From: Streptomyces actinomycinicus
GTDB lineage: Bacteria; Actinomycetota; Actinomycetes; Streptomycetales; Streptomycetaceae
Reading direction: 5' to 3'
Assembly (NCBI RefSeq): GCF_016741775.1
Contig: NZ_JAERRK010000009.1
Coordinates: forward strand, 124,001-188,000
Length of the DNA: 64,000 nt
A program made the position numbers and the translations under genes. The notes beneath the pieces are model-generated. The model did not search any database. It was not told where the DNA came from and worked only from the letters and a program-made list of their open reading frames with translations. This document shows positions 26,723 to 35,549 of this stretch, one piece after another; position 1 is the first letter of the stretch; the number at the start of each line of letters is the position of its first letter.

Positions 26723-29158
26723 TCAGGCCGCGTAGAGTACGTTCTGAAGCTCATCCCAGGTCTGCCGCAGCCGTTCGGGCCCACCGAAGAGGCTCGCGAT
26801 CTCGCGCATCGACCCATGCTGACGCATAGGATCTAGCTTCAGGACTTCCAGCTTGTCCAGCTCCCCCGCACCGTGCACCGCGTATCGCTCCAGCAACTCC
26901 TCTATGACGGCCCGAGCTTCCTCAGGCAACCGCTGAAAGAAGTCGGCCTTGGCCCGCTTGGCTCGGTATACGCGTTCGTGGCGGCTGATGGCCGGCTCGT
27001 TCCAAGCGACGTGCACCAGAACGTCGAGCGGGTCCGCGTCGGTGAGTCCAGTCCTCTTGCACAGCTCGTCCAAGGCGATAGCTCGCGCTGCCAGGGCATC
27101 AGCGATCTCACCGCGAGAGGGTGCGGTCCGCCATCGAGCCCGCAGTTTGTCCGGCCCGGCAAAGAGCTTCCGGACCACTCCTTGGGCGTAGTCACGGTAC
27201 TCAACGAGCCGAAGCCGGTCGCTGCCAGGCTCGGTCATCCAAACGCCTTCAGCCGTGATCTGCACCTCAATGTCTTCGACTACGAACTTGCGGGTGCTGG
27301 GCGGAATCGGAGTAGCGGAGGCATCCTCTTCGGCCCCCAGCGGCAACAGTTCCGGGGCTGCATCTGCTGCGGAGGGCTGGGGTTCCTCAGCTGATGGATG
27401 ACACACGACCTGGCCATCATCATCGATCGTTTCTTCGATCTCGTACTCGGCCGGACCGTCGAATTCAGGGTCCTCGAAAAGAACGGTCGCACCGACGAAG
27501 TCGATGATCTCGAACGACAACTTGTCGTAGTCCTCGGCCAACCGAGTACCACGGCCGATGATTTGTTTGAATTCGTGCACGGAGCCAATGGGGCGGAACA
27601 ACACCACAGTGCGAAGGGTTGGGATGTCTACTCCGGTAGAGAGCATCCGTGAGGTGGTCGCCACGACAGGCGCTGGGGTCTCCGGGTCTTGGAACTGCTC
27701 AAGCATTTGCTTGCCCCAGTCGCCCTCCTTGCTCACCATGCGCGCCGCATAATCCTTGTGGATCCGAGCCATGTCCTGGTTCGCATTGGTCATGGCCTGG
27801 CGCATGTCGAGAGCGTGCTCCGAGTCGACACAGAAGACCACCATTTTCCCCATGCGGTCAGTGTCCTGGAGGTAGTCCGTGAGGTACTGCGCGGCGGCAT
27901 CGGTTCGCTTAAGTAGCGAGATGATGCGCTCGAAGTCCTTCGTCTCGTACAAGCCCTCCGGGATCTCGCGCTGATACTTGTCAAGCTCGCCGGCGCTTAT
28001 CCGCACTCCTTCGGCGTCTGGGCTCAATACCACTCGACGGACCCGGTAAGGAGCCAGGTATCCGTCCGCGATGCCCTGCTTGAGCGAGTAGGTGTAGAGG
28101 GGTTCGTCGAAGTACTTGTACGTGTCGACGTTCGCGCCCCGCTTGGGAGTAGCAGTCAGCCCGAGCTGAATGGCCGGGCTGAAATGCTTCAAGATTTCTC
28201 TCCAGCTCGACTGCTCGCTGGCGCTGCCACGATGACATTCATCGACAATGACCAAGTCAAAGAAGTCGGCGGGGTATTTCCTGAACAGGTCTGATCGTGC
28301 GACGTTGGTCAAGGCCTGGTAGGTGGCAAAGTAGATGCTCCGCGCTGTGTCCTTCTCGCCGCGGATGCGGTGCACGGCTTCTCCAAAGACTGGTGTGAAG
28401 TCGTTCCGCATCGGCTGTTCGATCAGGCTGTCGCGGTCTGTCAGATACAGCACTCTCTTCAAGCCAGCTTGACCGGTCTGCTCCCAGTACCGCATCAGCT
28501 TCCACACGATCTGCATCGCCGTGAATGTCTTGCCCGTTCCGGTTGCCATCGTCAACAGCAAGCGGTTGCGTCGACCGCTGAGGCAGGCTGCGACGGTCCG
28601 GTGGATAGCAATGCGTTGGTAATAGCGCGGCTCCTTGGGAGTGCCGTCTGCATGCTTGAGTACTCGGTTGAATGGCTCCCGGAGCACGTCAGCGATCTTG
28701 TTGTCGGTGACACCCTGGTGGGCCAGGTACAGCTCCCACAGTTCGTCCGGACGCGGGAAGTACTCGGGGGTCGTCTCCTCGCCTGAGACGAAGTTGAACA
28801 TCGCGACGCCGTGCCCGTTCGTCGAGATGGCCACTGGTAGGTCGAGTTGCTCGGCGTACACCTTCGCCTGCTGGAGCCCGTCTCGGGGGTCGGCGAACTC
28901 TCGCTTCGCCTCGACGACTGCTACCGGGACACCATCTGAGATCTCCAGGACGAAGTCGGCCTGTAGAGGTCGCTGCCGACGATGGGACCGGTCGGCTCGT
29001 ACGATCCGTCCTGCGGTGACCGGCACCTGTTCCTTGATCTGCCCCGACAGCCAACCGGACTCGTCCTTCAGACGCGGAAGCACAAAGTCTCGGCACGTCG
29101 TCGCTTCATCCCGCCCCTTGTCAACCATGGTCATTACGGTACGCCAAGGCACTGACAT
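26723..29158 (-). CDS. hsdR: Type I restriction endonuclease subunit R
   Basis: This 811-aa translocase/nuclease is of the EcoEI-like length class. The nuclease core near residues 68-90 reads ADFVLEI ... AVVEAKREF (D...ExK). The SF2 motor follows with Walker A ATGTGKT (about residue 207), the DECH box, TATPKR and motif VI QIIGRGTRL. The last 130 residues form the family C-terminal domain. Start may be ATG 29158 or the ATGs at 29134 and 29128. It begins 19 nt after the AlaRS-like gene of the cargo operon, so it may be transcribed from the same promoter. Confidence 0.92.
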   Translation of the reverse strand: MSVPWRTVMTMVDKGRDEATTCRDFVLPRLKDESGWLSGQIKEQVPVTAGRIVRADRSHRRQRPLQADFVLEISDGVPVAVVEAKREFADPRDGLQQAKVYAEQLDLPVAISTNGHGVAMFNFVSGEETTPEYFPRPDELWELYLAHQGVTDNKIADVLREPFNRVLKHADGTPKEPRYYQRIAIHRTVAACLSGRRNRLLLTMATGTGKTFTAMQIVWKLMRYWEQTGQAGLKRVLYLTDRDSLIEQPMRNDFTPVFGEAVHRIRGEKDTARSIYFATYQALTNVARSDLFRKYPADFFDLVIVDECHRGSASEQSSWREILKHFSPAIQLGLTATPKRGANVDTYKYFDEPLYTYSLKQGIADGYLAPYRVRRVVLSPDAEGVRISAGELDKYQREIPEGLYETKDFERIISLLKRTDAAAQYLTDYLQDTDRMGKMVVFCVDSEHALDMRQAMTNANQDMARIHKDYAARMVSKEGDWGKQMLEQFQDPETPAPVVATTSRMLSTGVDIPTLRTVVLFRPIGSVHEFKQIIGRGTRLAEDYDKLSFEIIDFVGATVLFEDPEFDGPAEYEIEETIDDDGQVVCHPSAEEPQPSAADAAPELLPLGAEEDASATPIPPSTRKFVVEDIEVQITAEGVWMTEPGSDRLRLVEYRDYAQGVVRKLFAGPDKLRARWRTAPSRGEIADALAARAIALDELCKRTGLTDADPLDVLVHVAWNEPAISRHERVYRAKRAKADFFQRLPEEARAVIEELLERYAVHGAGELDKLEVLKLDPMRQHGSMREIASLFGGPERLRQTWDELQNVLYAA

Positions 29159-29177
29159 CCGGTCCCTCTTTGCCTCT

Positions 29178-30212
29178 CTACGGGCCTTCTACCAGCGGGA
29201 CTTGAAATGCCTGCGCCACCCGAAGTGCTTGCGGTTCGCGGCGCGCGACCTCATGCTCGATGGACGAGACGATGGCCGGCCACGGGACAGGGAGCGTTGC
29301 CATCGTCGTCCAGTACTCGTGCGACGATCGAACGGCGGCGCTCACGCCGAGTCGTATCGACTCCCATGGGATCGTGGCAAGGACCCGTCGGGCCACCCCA
29401 CCAGCACCCCGGGCCGCGGGCATGATGCCGTGGCCCAGCAACAGCGTTGCCGTGCGGAGTGCGTCCAGGGTTGACGCGGGCGCTGCTCCGGCAAGGGAGC
29501 GGTAGATCAGTTCCCCCCACGGCCGACGAGTCCGTGCCCAAGCTAAGCGCTCAAGACCCGTGCCTAGGTCAAGAGCCAGCCGCTGAGGGTTCTGCGTGTT
29601 CCAAAGCAGCACGAGGTCGCCGATCTCGAGATCGAGGTGGCGGAACATCAGAGTCACTCCGGCGACCTGTCGGCGGTGCCAGACCTTGAGCTGGCCGTAG
29701 AGGCTGACGTGCCGGGCGTGGAAGCCTAGACGCGAGAGGACGTACAGCCAGTCGTTCAGGGCCTCGGCGTACTCGTTGATGCTCTGGATCGGCTGGACGC
29801 GCGAAACGTTGACGAAGGAGGTCAGGTAGCCGTCAAGGAGGTCCCCATTGCGATCTCTCTCACCAGTGAGTCGGACCACTGGTTGGGGGAGGAACCCGCT
29901 GCGGTAGGTCACGGAACGGCCGTCCTTGAGGAAAGGATCGAGGGCCTGGACCGCGGAGATTGCCAGTTCCGTCTCGCGGCCCCACCGCAGTGGGATGCAC
30001 TCATCACGAGGAACGCCGCGGACAGCGAAGGCGTCCTCCAAGGTCGCCAGGAGCTCGGCCCAGGACGGTGGCCGGCGCGGCGGAGCGTACGGCGTGCCTC
30101 GGTGGCGGTGACGTATTTCCAGGTGCGTGCCGTCGGTCGTGAATTCCCAGCTTGAGCCGAGGACTTGTCGCAGCGCGGTAGTTACGTCGAGCGTGGTCGG
30201 ATCGGCCAACAT
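29178..30212 (-). CDS. Divergent, truncated alanyl-tRNA-synthetase-like protein
   Basis: This 344-aa protein looks like the class II catalytic and tRNA-recognition core of AlaRS without the editing and C-Ala domains. Segments that align by eye with AlaRS are AISAVQALDPFL (AlaRS AGMNQFKDYF region), DGYLTSFVNVSRVQPIQS (RHHTFFEMLGNFSF region), LEIGDLVLLWN (EIWNLVF), LALDLGTGLERLAW (DTGMGLERLA, motif 3) and HGIMPAARGAGGVARRVL (DGVLPSNEGRGYVLRRI). The motif 2 segment is poorly conserved. It probably activates or binds an amino acid or transfers it to a small acceptor, and is unlikely to be a housekeeping AlaRS. ATG 30212 overlaps the preceding GT stop by 1 nt; it is the last gene of the cargo operon. 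Confidence 0.65.
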   Translation of the reverse strand: MLADPTTLDVTTALRQVLGSSWEFTTDGTHLEIRHRHRGTPYAPPRRPPSWAELLATLEDAFAVRGVPRDECIPLRWGRETELAISAVQALDPFLKDGRSVTYRSGFLPQPVVRLTGERDRNGDLLDGYLTSFVNVSRVQPIQSINEYAEALNDWLYVLSRLGFHARHVSLYGQLKVWHRRQVAGVTLMFRHLDLEIGDLVLLWNTQNPQRLALDLGTGLERLAWARTRRPWGELIYRSLAGAAPASTLDALRTATLLLGHGIMPAARGAGGVARRVLATIPWESIRLGVSAAVRSSHEYWTTMATLPVPWPAIVSSIEHEVARREPQALRVAQAFQVPLVEGP

Positions 30213-31228
30213 CAGCGGGCTGCCAGGGCTTCGAAGTGCCGTGTGGGATCGAAACGACGTCTGCCGATCTCTTGTACCTCGGCGTGGTCGAGACGGGCAG
30301 CGCGCTGGATCGCTTCCGCGAGGGCCTGTGATGCCGTCTCATCGTCCGCCTCGGGAGGTACGACGACCGTCACGCCCGTACGATCGCAGAGCGCGGCTTG
30401 TGCGCAGGTCCCCTCACGCCAGGTCAGTGCTGCCATGGGTGTTCCGGCCCGTACGGATTCGCCGAAGACGGCCGCGCCGGCCTCCACGTAGCGACGTGCG
30501 TAGGTGTAGACGAACACGGACGCGTTCCTGATGGCGGCCGTCTTGGCTGGGCCGCCTAGTTCGCCGACCCATTCCACATGGTCGGCGGTGAGGATCTTTT
30601 CGTGGCTCCGTACGTAATCCTTGCTGAAAACCGGACCGACGATAAATATGCGGCGGCCGAGGAGCTGCGCTGCCCTGGCCGCAAGGTGGGGAGCCTTCTC
30701 CTCGTCGATACGACCCAACCACACAAGATCTCGTCCCCGCGTGGCTGGGGGCTCTTCCTCGTCGAGTCCGAGGTGGACAGCCAGCTCCGCGATGGGCTGG
30801 TGGGTTGCATACCGCTCGATCATCTCGGGCGAGTAGCAGTAGAGCCGTGACCGCTGACCGTCGAACGCAGTGTCGGTGTGTTGGAAGGCCGGAGAGTGCT
30901 GGAACGTGGCTACATCGCATCCCAACTCACTCCAGGTTCGAACCCAGGCAGGCAGCGACGGATACTCGTGACCGACGACTAAAAGGTCATAGCCAGCGGC
31001 CTTGAGTTCCCGCTCGGCCAGCGAGCCCGGGATGACATCTTCGAGCCGGACCGGCTTGCGGATCCAGTCCGGCTCCAGTTCCGGGAGCCATCCCGGACCG
31101 AGGAGGTGTACGTCGGCGCCTGCGGCTCGGGCGCCTACTGCGACCGCCCATAGCCATCGTTCGATCCCGCCATATCCGGCAGGTGGGAAAGCGTAGCTGC
31201 CTGGAAAGTCGCAGACGCCGACGAGCAC
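30212..31228 (-). CDS. GT4-like glycosyltransferase in the cargo operon
   Basis: This 338-aa GT-B fold protein has an N-terminal half with AGYGGIERWLWAVAVGARAAGADVHLLGPG, a typical acceptor-domain glycine loop. Its C-terminal half has LVWLGRIDEEKAPHLAARAAQLLG and EAGAAVFGESVRAGTPMAAL (E-x7-E region), typical of family 4 retaining glycosyltransferases. It should transfer a nucleotide-activated sugar in the cytoplasm; donor and acceptor are unknown. GTG 31228 overlaps the serS stop by one base (TAGTG). Confidence 0.78.
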   Translation of the reverse strand: MLVGVCDFPGSYAFPPAGYGGIERWLWAVAVGARAAGADVHLLGPGWLPELEPDWIRKPVRLEDVIPGSLAERELKAAGYDLLVVGHEYPSLPAWVRTWSELGCDVATFQHSPAFQHTDTAFDGQRSRLYCYSPEMIERYATHQPIAELAVHLGLDEEEPPATRGRDLVWLGRIDEEKAPHLAARAAQLLGRRIFIVGPVFSKDYVRSHEKILTADHVEWVGELGGPAKTAAIRNASVFVYTYARRYVEAGAAVFGESVRAGTPMAALTWREGTCAQAALCDRTGVTVVVPPEADDETASQALAEAIQRAARLDHAEVQEIGRRRFDPTRHFEALAAR

Positions 31229-32520
31229 TATGCCTCCGGTGTTCCGTTCGCCGAGATACGGCGGAAGCCGAGGTACGGGACGAGTGATTCAGGCAGGACG
31301 ATCGAGCCGTCTTGTTGCTGGCACTGTTCGAGCAGCGCAGCCATGGTTCGGCCGACCGGAAGGCCCGAGCCATTCAGCGTGGCGACCAGCTTGGGCTTTC
31401 CGTCCGCACCGCGAGTGCGGATATTCGCGCGGCGTGCCTGGAAAGTGCCGAAATTCGAGACCGACGAGATCTCGCGGTAGGTGTTCTGGCTGGGGAACCA
31501 CACCTCAAGGTCGTAGGTGAGCTGGGCGGAGAAGCCGGTGTCGCCTGCGGCGAGGGTGACCACGCGGTACGCCATACCGAGTTCCTTCAGACAGGCCTCA
31601 GCGTGGCCGACCATCTTCTCGAGCTCGGCGTCGGCCTCCTCGGGGTCGCAGATCCGCACCATTTCCACCTTGGTGAACTGGTGCTGGCGGATCAGGCCCC
31701 GGGTGTCGCGGCCGTACGAGCCGGCCTCCGAGCGGAAGCACGGAGTCTGCGCGGTGATCGCGACCGGGAGCTCGGCGGGCGGGATGATCTCGTCGGCGTA
31801 GAGATTGGTCAGAGGTACTTCGGCCGTCGGGATCAGGAACAGCTCGCGATCCGCAACGCCCGTCTTGAACAGGTCTTCCTCGAACTTCGGCAGCTGACCG
31901 GTCCCGGTCATGGTCTTCCGGGTGACCAGGAAAGGCACCGAGTGCTCGACGTAGTCGTGCCGACGCGTGTGGATGTCGAGGAAGAGCGTGGTGAGGGCTC
32001 GCTCCAGGGCCGCCCCTGCGCCGCGGGAGACGGCGAAGCGAGGGCCCGACAGTTTCGTGGCACGGGCGAAGTCGAGGATGCCGGTGGCTTCGCCCAAGTC
32101 GACGTGGTCCTTCGGAGCGAACGAGAACGACGGCGGAGTTCCAACCCGCCGGACCTCGACCGCGAACTCCTCGGAGTCGCCGTCGGGGGCCCTGTCGTCA
32201 GGGAGGTTCGGGATGGTGAGGAGGAGCGAACGGAGCTCTTCCTGGATCTGCTCCTGGTCCGCCTCGATCTCGCGGATCTCCTCCTTGATCTCGCGAGCCC
32301 GGTCCTTGAGCTTCGAGATGTCCCCGCCCTGCTTCGCGGTCTGCTGGACCTCGCTTGCCACCCGCTTGGACTCTGCCCGGAGCTCGTCAGCCGAGCGGAT
32401 GTTCTGGTTGCGCCGAGACTGGAGACTCTCCAGCGACGACAGGTCCAGCGAGTATCCGCGGCGAGCGAGGCGACGAACCGCTTCGGCACCCATTTCGAGA
32501 AGGGCGCGGGCATCATGCAT
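31228..32520 (-). CDS. Second seryl-tRNA synthetase (complete) in a mobile-element operon
   Basis: This full-length 430-aa SerRS has the N-terminal coiled-coil tRNA-binding arm (about residues 28-105, EIKEEIREIEADQEQIQEEL), the serine-site TAEVPLT, motif 2 FRSEAGSYGRDTRGLIRQHQF and motif 3 NGSGLPVGRTMAALLE. All catalytic motifs are canonical, so it should charge tRNA-Ser. A housekeeping copy is expected elsewhere in the chromosome. In an element operon it could supply Ser-tRNA to a biosynthetic transferase (as VlmL does in valanimycin biosynthesis) or resist a SerRS inhibitor (as in albomycin producers). ATG 32520 overlaps the phosphatase gene end by 8 nt. Confidence 0.92.
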   Translation of the reverse strand: MHDARALLEMGAEAVRRLARRGYSLDLSSLESLQSRRNQNIRSADELRAESKRVASEVQQTAKQGGDISKLKDRAREIKEEIREIEADQEQIQEELRSLLLTIPNLPDDRAPDGDSEEFAVEVRRVGTPPSFSFAPKDHVDLGEATGILDFARATKLSGPRFAVSRGAGAALERALTTLFLDIHTRRHDYVEHSVPFLVTRKTMTGTGQLPKFEEDLFKTGVADRELFLIPTAEVPLTNLYADEIIPPAELPVAITAQTPCFRSEAGSYGRDTRGLIRQHQFTKVEMVRICDPEEADAELEKMVGHAEACLKELGMAYRVVTLAAGDTGFSAQLTYDLEVWFPSQNTYREISSVSNFGTFQARRANIRTRGADGKPKLVATLNGSGLPVGRTMAALLEQCQQQDGSIVLPESLVPYLGFRRISANGTPEA

Positions 32521-33223
32521 GGGGAGGTTCCTTTTTCTCCGGCGAGTGGGCTACTGCGTCGAAGGTAGCAACTGCCGAACCCTGTCCGAGCCGCAATATC
32601 GCGGCGCTGCCGCGCGCCTCCGGATCCTGTGGTTCCTCCCCGTCGAGATTGGTCATAAGGGCTCCGATCCAGTCGGGCAGTACGTCGTCGGGGACCGAGA
32701 GGGGCTCGATGCAGGGGGCCTCCGGGAAGAACAACGGCATGGCCTCGGACGGAGTCCGGTCGCGGTGCCAGCGGAGGACTGACACGAGAAGGCCGTGACA
32801 GACCAGGACGCGAGAGCCTGGGTACTCCAGCGCCGCACGAACCCCCGAGAGCATCCGTCGGATGCCGTCTCGCTGGGACTCCCGGGCACCTGGCGGGCGT
32901 TGCGATCCGCCGTGCGCGTCGAGCCATGCGGCGTAGTCCAGGAACGGGCCGCCTTCGAACGTTCCGTAGTCCAGTTCGTTGAGGCGTGCTTCCACGACGA
33001 GGTCTGGCGCTGGCACGCCCGTGAGCAGAGCGGCCGTCTGTTGGGCACGCGGGAACTCGCTCGCCACCCAGGTGCGCACACTATGGAGCGGGAGCTCAGA
33101 CCACGGCCGCCGACACGACGTCAGGCCCTCTTCGTTGAGCGTGATGTTGCGGGACGGGTCCCCGTTGACGAGGTGCTGCTTGCTGTAGTCGGTCTGGCCG
33201 TGACGGAGGACGTACGTCGTCAT
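32513..33223 (-). CDS. Histidine phosphatase family protein in the cargo operon
   Basis: This 236-aa enzyme has the phosphohistidine signature LRHGQT at residues 6-11, the second-half catalytic His in VCHGLLVSVL, and the supporting Arg/Glu in SEFPRAQQTA and ELDYGTFEG. It should hydrolyse a phosphomonoester. Its neighbour is an APH-like kinase, so the pair could install and remove a phosphate on a pathway intermediate. Start ATG 33223 overlaps the kinase stop by 4 nt. Confidence 0.85.
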   Translation of the reverse strand: MTTYVLRHGQTDYSKQHLVNGDPSRNITLNEEGLTSCRRPWSELPLHSVRTWVASEFPRAQQTAALLTGVPAPDLVVEARLNELDYGTFEGGPFLDYAAWLDAHGGSQRPPGARESQRDGIRRMLSGVRAALEYPGSRVLVCHGLLVSVLRWHRDRTPSEAMPLFFPEAPCIEPLSVPDDVLPDWIGALMTNLDGEEPQDPEARGSAAILRLGQGSAVATFDAVAHSPEKKEPPHA

Positions 33224-34143
33224 CGATCGCCCTCCAGATCGGAGGCCAAGAACGAGGACAGAACCTTCTCGATCTTCGGCTTCGCGGGGTCGTCGATCTC
33301 CATGTAGTAAAGAAAGCCGTCGACCGCGAGTGCCCTACACCAGGGGGTGATGTCCGGGACGGGGATACGTGAGATGCGCGCGGCAGTCGCCAATCGCTCG
33401 GTCACCTCGTGTTCGAGGTCGTAGTACACCGTCCAGAAGGCCCAGTCGAACGCTGCATCTCCCACCAGGGGGTGCGGATCGATCAGTCGGGGATGCCCAG
33501 CACGGTCGAAGATCACGTTCTCTCGGTACAGATCAGCGTGCAGAACGGTTGTTCGTGCGGGATCGTCTCGAAGTAAGGGGAGTCCCGCGCACGCCTCCTC
33601 CACCAACGCCCGTCCAGCACCAAGATCGAGTTTGTCTGCTCGCTGACGGATACGGGGCAGCATGATCTCCCGATGGAAGTAGGCCAAGCTCGGCAGATCC
33701 GGCCGTGGCCTTCTCCGGCCGAAGTCATGCAGCCCGTGGATTGCAGCGGCGATCATTTGCCTCTCGCGTCCGATGGAGGCTGCGCCCCCAGGCCGGCCGC
33801 CCACCAGTTCCAAGGCGGCCACGGAGAGGTCATCCGCGGACTCGATCAAGTTGGCGGTAGGCCCGCCGGCCCACGTACGCAGTGCGGCCGTCTCGTGGCG
33901 GTAGCGGAGAGGCTCGTACCACGCCTTGAGAATCAACGGCGTCTCATCGATGGCGGTGGCCAGTGCGACGGCAGAGGCGTGTCCTGCGTCGTGGTAGCTC
34001 GTAAGCGAGAGCTTCCAGCGCTCTGCTGCCTCGGCCAGAAGGAACGGAGCATTTCGCAGCCAGGCTTCCGCCGCTGGGCCGTAGTGGTCGAGAAGGCGCC
34101 GCCGACAACCCGGCGGCACTTCTCCGAGCGTTTGCAGCGTCAT
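33220..34143 (-). CDS. APH-fold small-molecule phosphotransferase in the cargo operon
   Basis: This 307-aa protein belongs to the aminoglycoside/hydroxyurea phosphotransferase group. It has an ATP-binding lysine region (ETPLILKAW), the catalytic loop VLHADLYRENVIFD (H-x-D-x4-N) and the magnesium-binding LIDPHPLVGDAAFDWA. It probably phosphorylates a sugar or amino-alcohol intermediate, or gives self-protection. ATG 34143 overlaps the SAM synthetase stop (TGATG). Confidence 0.8.
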   Translation of the reverse strand: MTLQTLGEVPPGCRRRLLDHYGPAAEAWLRNAPFLLAEAAERWKLSLTSYHDAGHASAVALATAIDETPLILKAWYEPLRYRHETAALRTWAGGPTANLIESADDLSVAALELVGGRPGGAASIGRERQMIAAAIHGLHDFGRRRPRPDLPSLAYFHREIMLPRIRQRADKLDLGAGRALVEEACAGLPLLRDDPARTTVLHADLYRENVIFDRAGHPRLIDPHPLVGDAAFDWAFWTVYYDLEHEVTERLATAARISRIPVPDITPWCRALAVDGFLYYMEIDDPAKPKIEKVLSSFLASDLEGDR

Positions 34144-35393
34144 CAGCTCAGAACGATCCCGTGTGAGACCAGCTCGTCCGTCAGGGCCGGGAACCAGTCG
34201 AGGGCCTCGGAGACGAGTGCCTGGACCTTGTCGATCTCGACGTCGGGTGAGGACAAGCGCACGAGGATGCGCCAGGGCTCGTCGAGCCGCTGCCCCGTGG
34301 TGCTCACGAGGTGAACCTCGGCGTGTCCGTCGGTCGCCTCGTGCAGACGCTGCGCGAGGCGCTGCGCGGCGATGTTGTAGAGCTTGCCGACGTGATAGAC
34401 GGGGTTCTTGCCGTTGGCGCCCTCCAGGTTCATCGGACGCAACGGCGTGATCAAGCCGTTGACGCGGTTGCCACGCCCCACGACTCCCTCGTCACCGGAC
34501 TCGATCGAGCTTCCCGTGTACGTCAGGTAGAGCTCGTCCTTCTCAGGCATGTCTCGGGCATTGAGACGGAATCTGGCCTCGGCGCCGGGCAGCCGGATGC
34601 CGGCGAGTCGGTGGCACTCGGCCAGGACCGTCTCCGCGTTGCGGATGTACTCCACCCGGCTACCGACATGCCGCGACTTCTGCGGCACGCACAGCACGAT
34701 GTCGGCGGACTCGCCGTCCCAGTAGCCCATGAGCTTCACGTCGGAGCCGCACCAGGCGTGTGCCCGCCTGAAGTCGCTCTGTCCGGAGAGGTGGTCCACC
34801 AGCTCTCGTACGAACGCCTCGAAGGGGTTCTCTGGTGCCCAGCCGGTGCCGAGGGATGTGTCGTTCGAGAGCCGGACCCTGCGCTCCCGCAGGTCGTCGA
34901 TGGATCGCGGATTGAACCAACGGGTGCGGTCGGGCACCGTGTCCCCGGTCAGCACGGCGCCGGGACTCGAATTACTCGTGATGTTGAACGAGAGGTCGAG
35001 GTGATCTGACACCTCCGGGAGGCGCTCGGTGAAGAAGTCCCGGACCTCCGCCTCGACGATCTCCAGTACGGGAATGCTCTCACCGCCGCAGGCGGGCGCC
35101 GCTCGCCCGTTGATCAGGACCCGGATCGGAGCCGTCATCTCGCCGCCGCCGTAGCGCACCTCGCTGGCTCCGCCCAGGAGGGCGAGCTTGTCGAAGTTGT
35201 GGTGCAGCACGGCACCGAAGTGGTGAACGGTGTAGCGGCTGTACGCACGGGAGAGCCGCTCGGCCAGGTGGTCGGCGAGTGTGTCCGGGTGACCAAGTCC
35301 TTTGCGCTCCACGATGGTTGTGCCACCGGGCTCATGAGCGCCGGTCTCGATGGCCAGGCGGCTCTTGCCGAGGGTCATGCTCGTTCGGGGCAT
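34143..35393 (-). CDS. Archaeal-type S-adenosylmethionine synthetase
   Basis: This 416-aa protein has the archaeal MAT signatures GLGHPDTLADHLAE near residue 32 and the distinctive GDEGVVGRGNRVNGL and GKNPVYHVGKLYN near residues 300-340. These are not those of the bacterial MetK family. It makes S-adenosylmethionine from methionine and ATP, or a related adenosyl compound. ATG 35393 was chosen because GGGAG stands 8 nt upstream. The organism should have its own bacterial metK, so this is an extra, phylogenetically distant copy, perhaps accepting a modified substrate. The 156-nt gap before it could hold an internal promoter. Confidence 0.85.
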   Translation of the reverse strand: MPRTSMTLGKSRLAIETGAHEPGGTTIVERKGLGHPDTLADHLAERLSRAYSRYTVHHFGAVLHHNFDKLALLGGASEVRYGGGEMTAPIRVLINGRAAPACGGESIPVLEIVEAEVRDFFTERLPEVSDHLDLSFNITSNSSPGAVLTGDTVPDRTRWFNPRSIDDLRERRVRLSNDTSLGTGWAPENPFEAFVRELVDHLSGQSDFRRAHAWCGSDVKLMGYWDGESADIVLCVPQKSRHVGSRVEYIRNAETVLAECHRLAGIRLPGAEARFRLNARDMPEKDELYLTYTGSSIESGDEGVVGRGNRVNGLITPLRPMNLEGANGKNPVYHVGKLYNIAAQRLAQRLHEATDGHAEVHLVSTTGQRLDEPWRILVRLSSPDVEIDKVQALVSEALDWFPALTDELVSHGIVLS

Positions 35394-35549
35394 GGCGAAC
35401 TCCCGTCTCAGGGGCGGCAGATGGCCCAGCACGGGCGTCGGTAGGCCCGGCGGGGAACAACGGGAGATAGCTTCGGCGCCGCGAGGAACCAGAGCCCTGA
35501 CAAACTGTCCGGGTTCGTAGTTCCCGCAGCTCAGAGCCCGCCAACCGAG

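Noticed and set aside
35394..35549. SAM-sensing riboswitch upstream of the archaeal-type MAT gene
   Set aside because: I could not find the conserved core of any SAM riboswitch class in these 156 nt; an Infernal scan would settle it.
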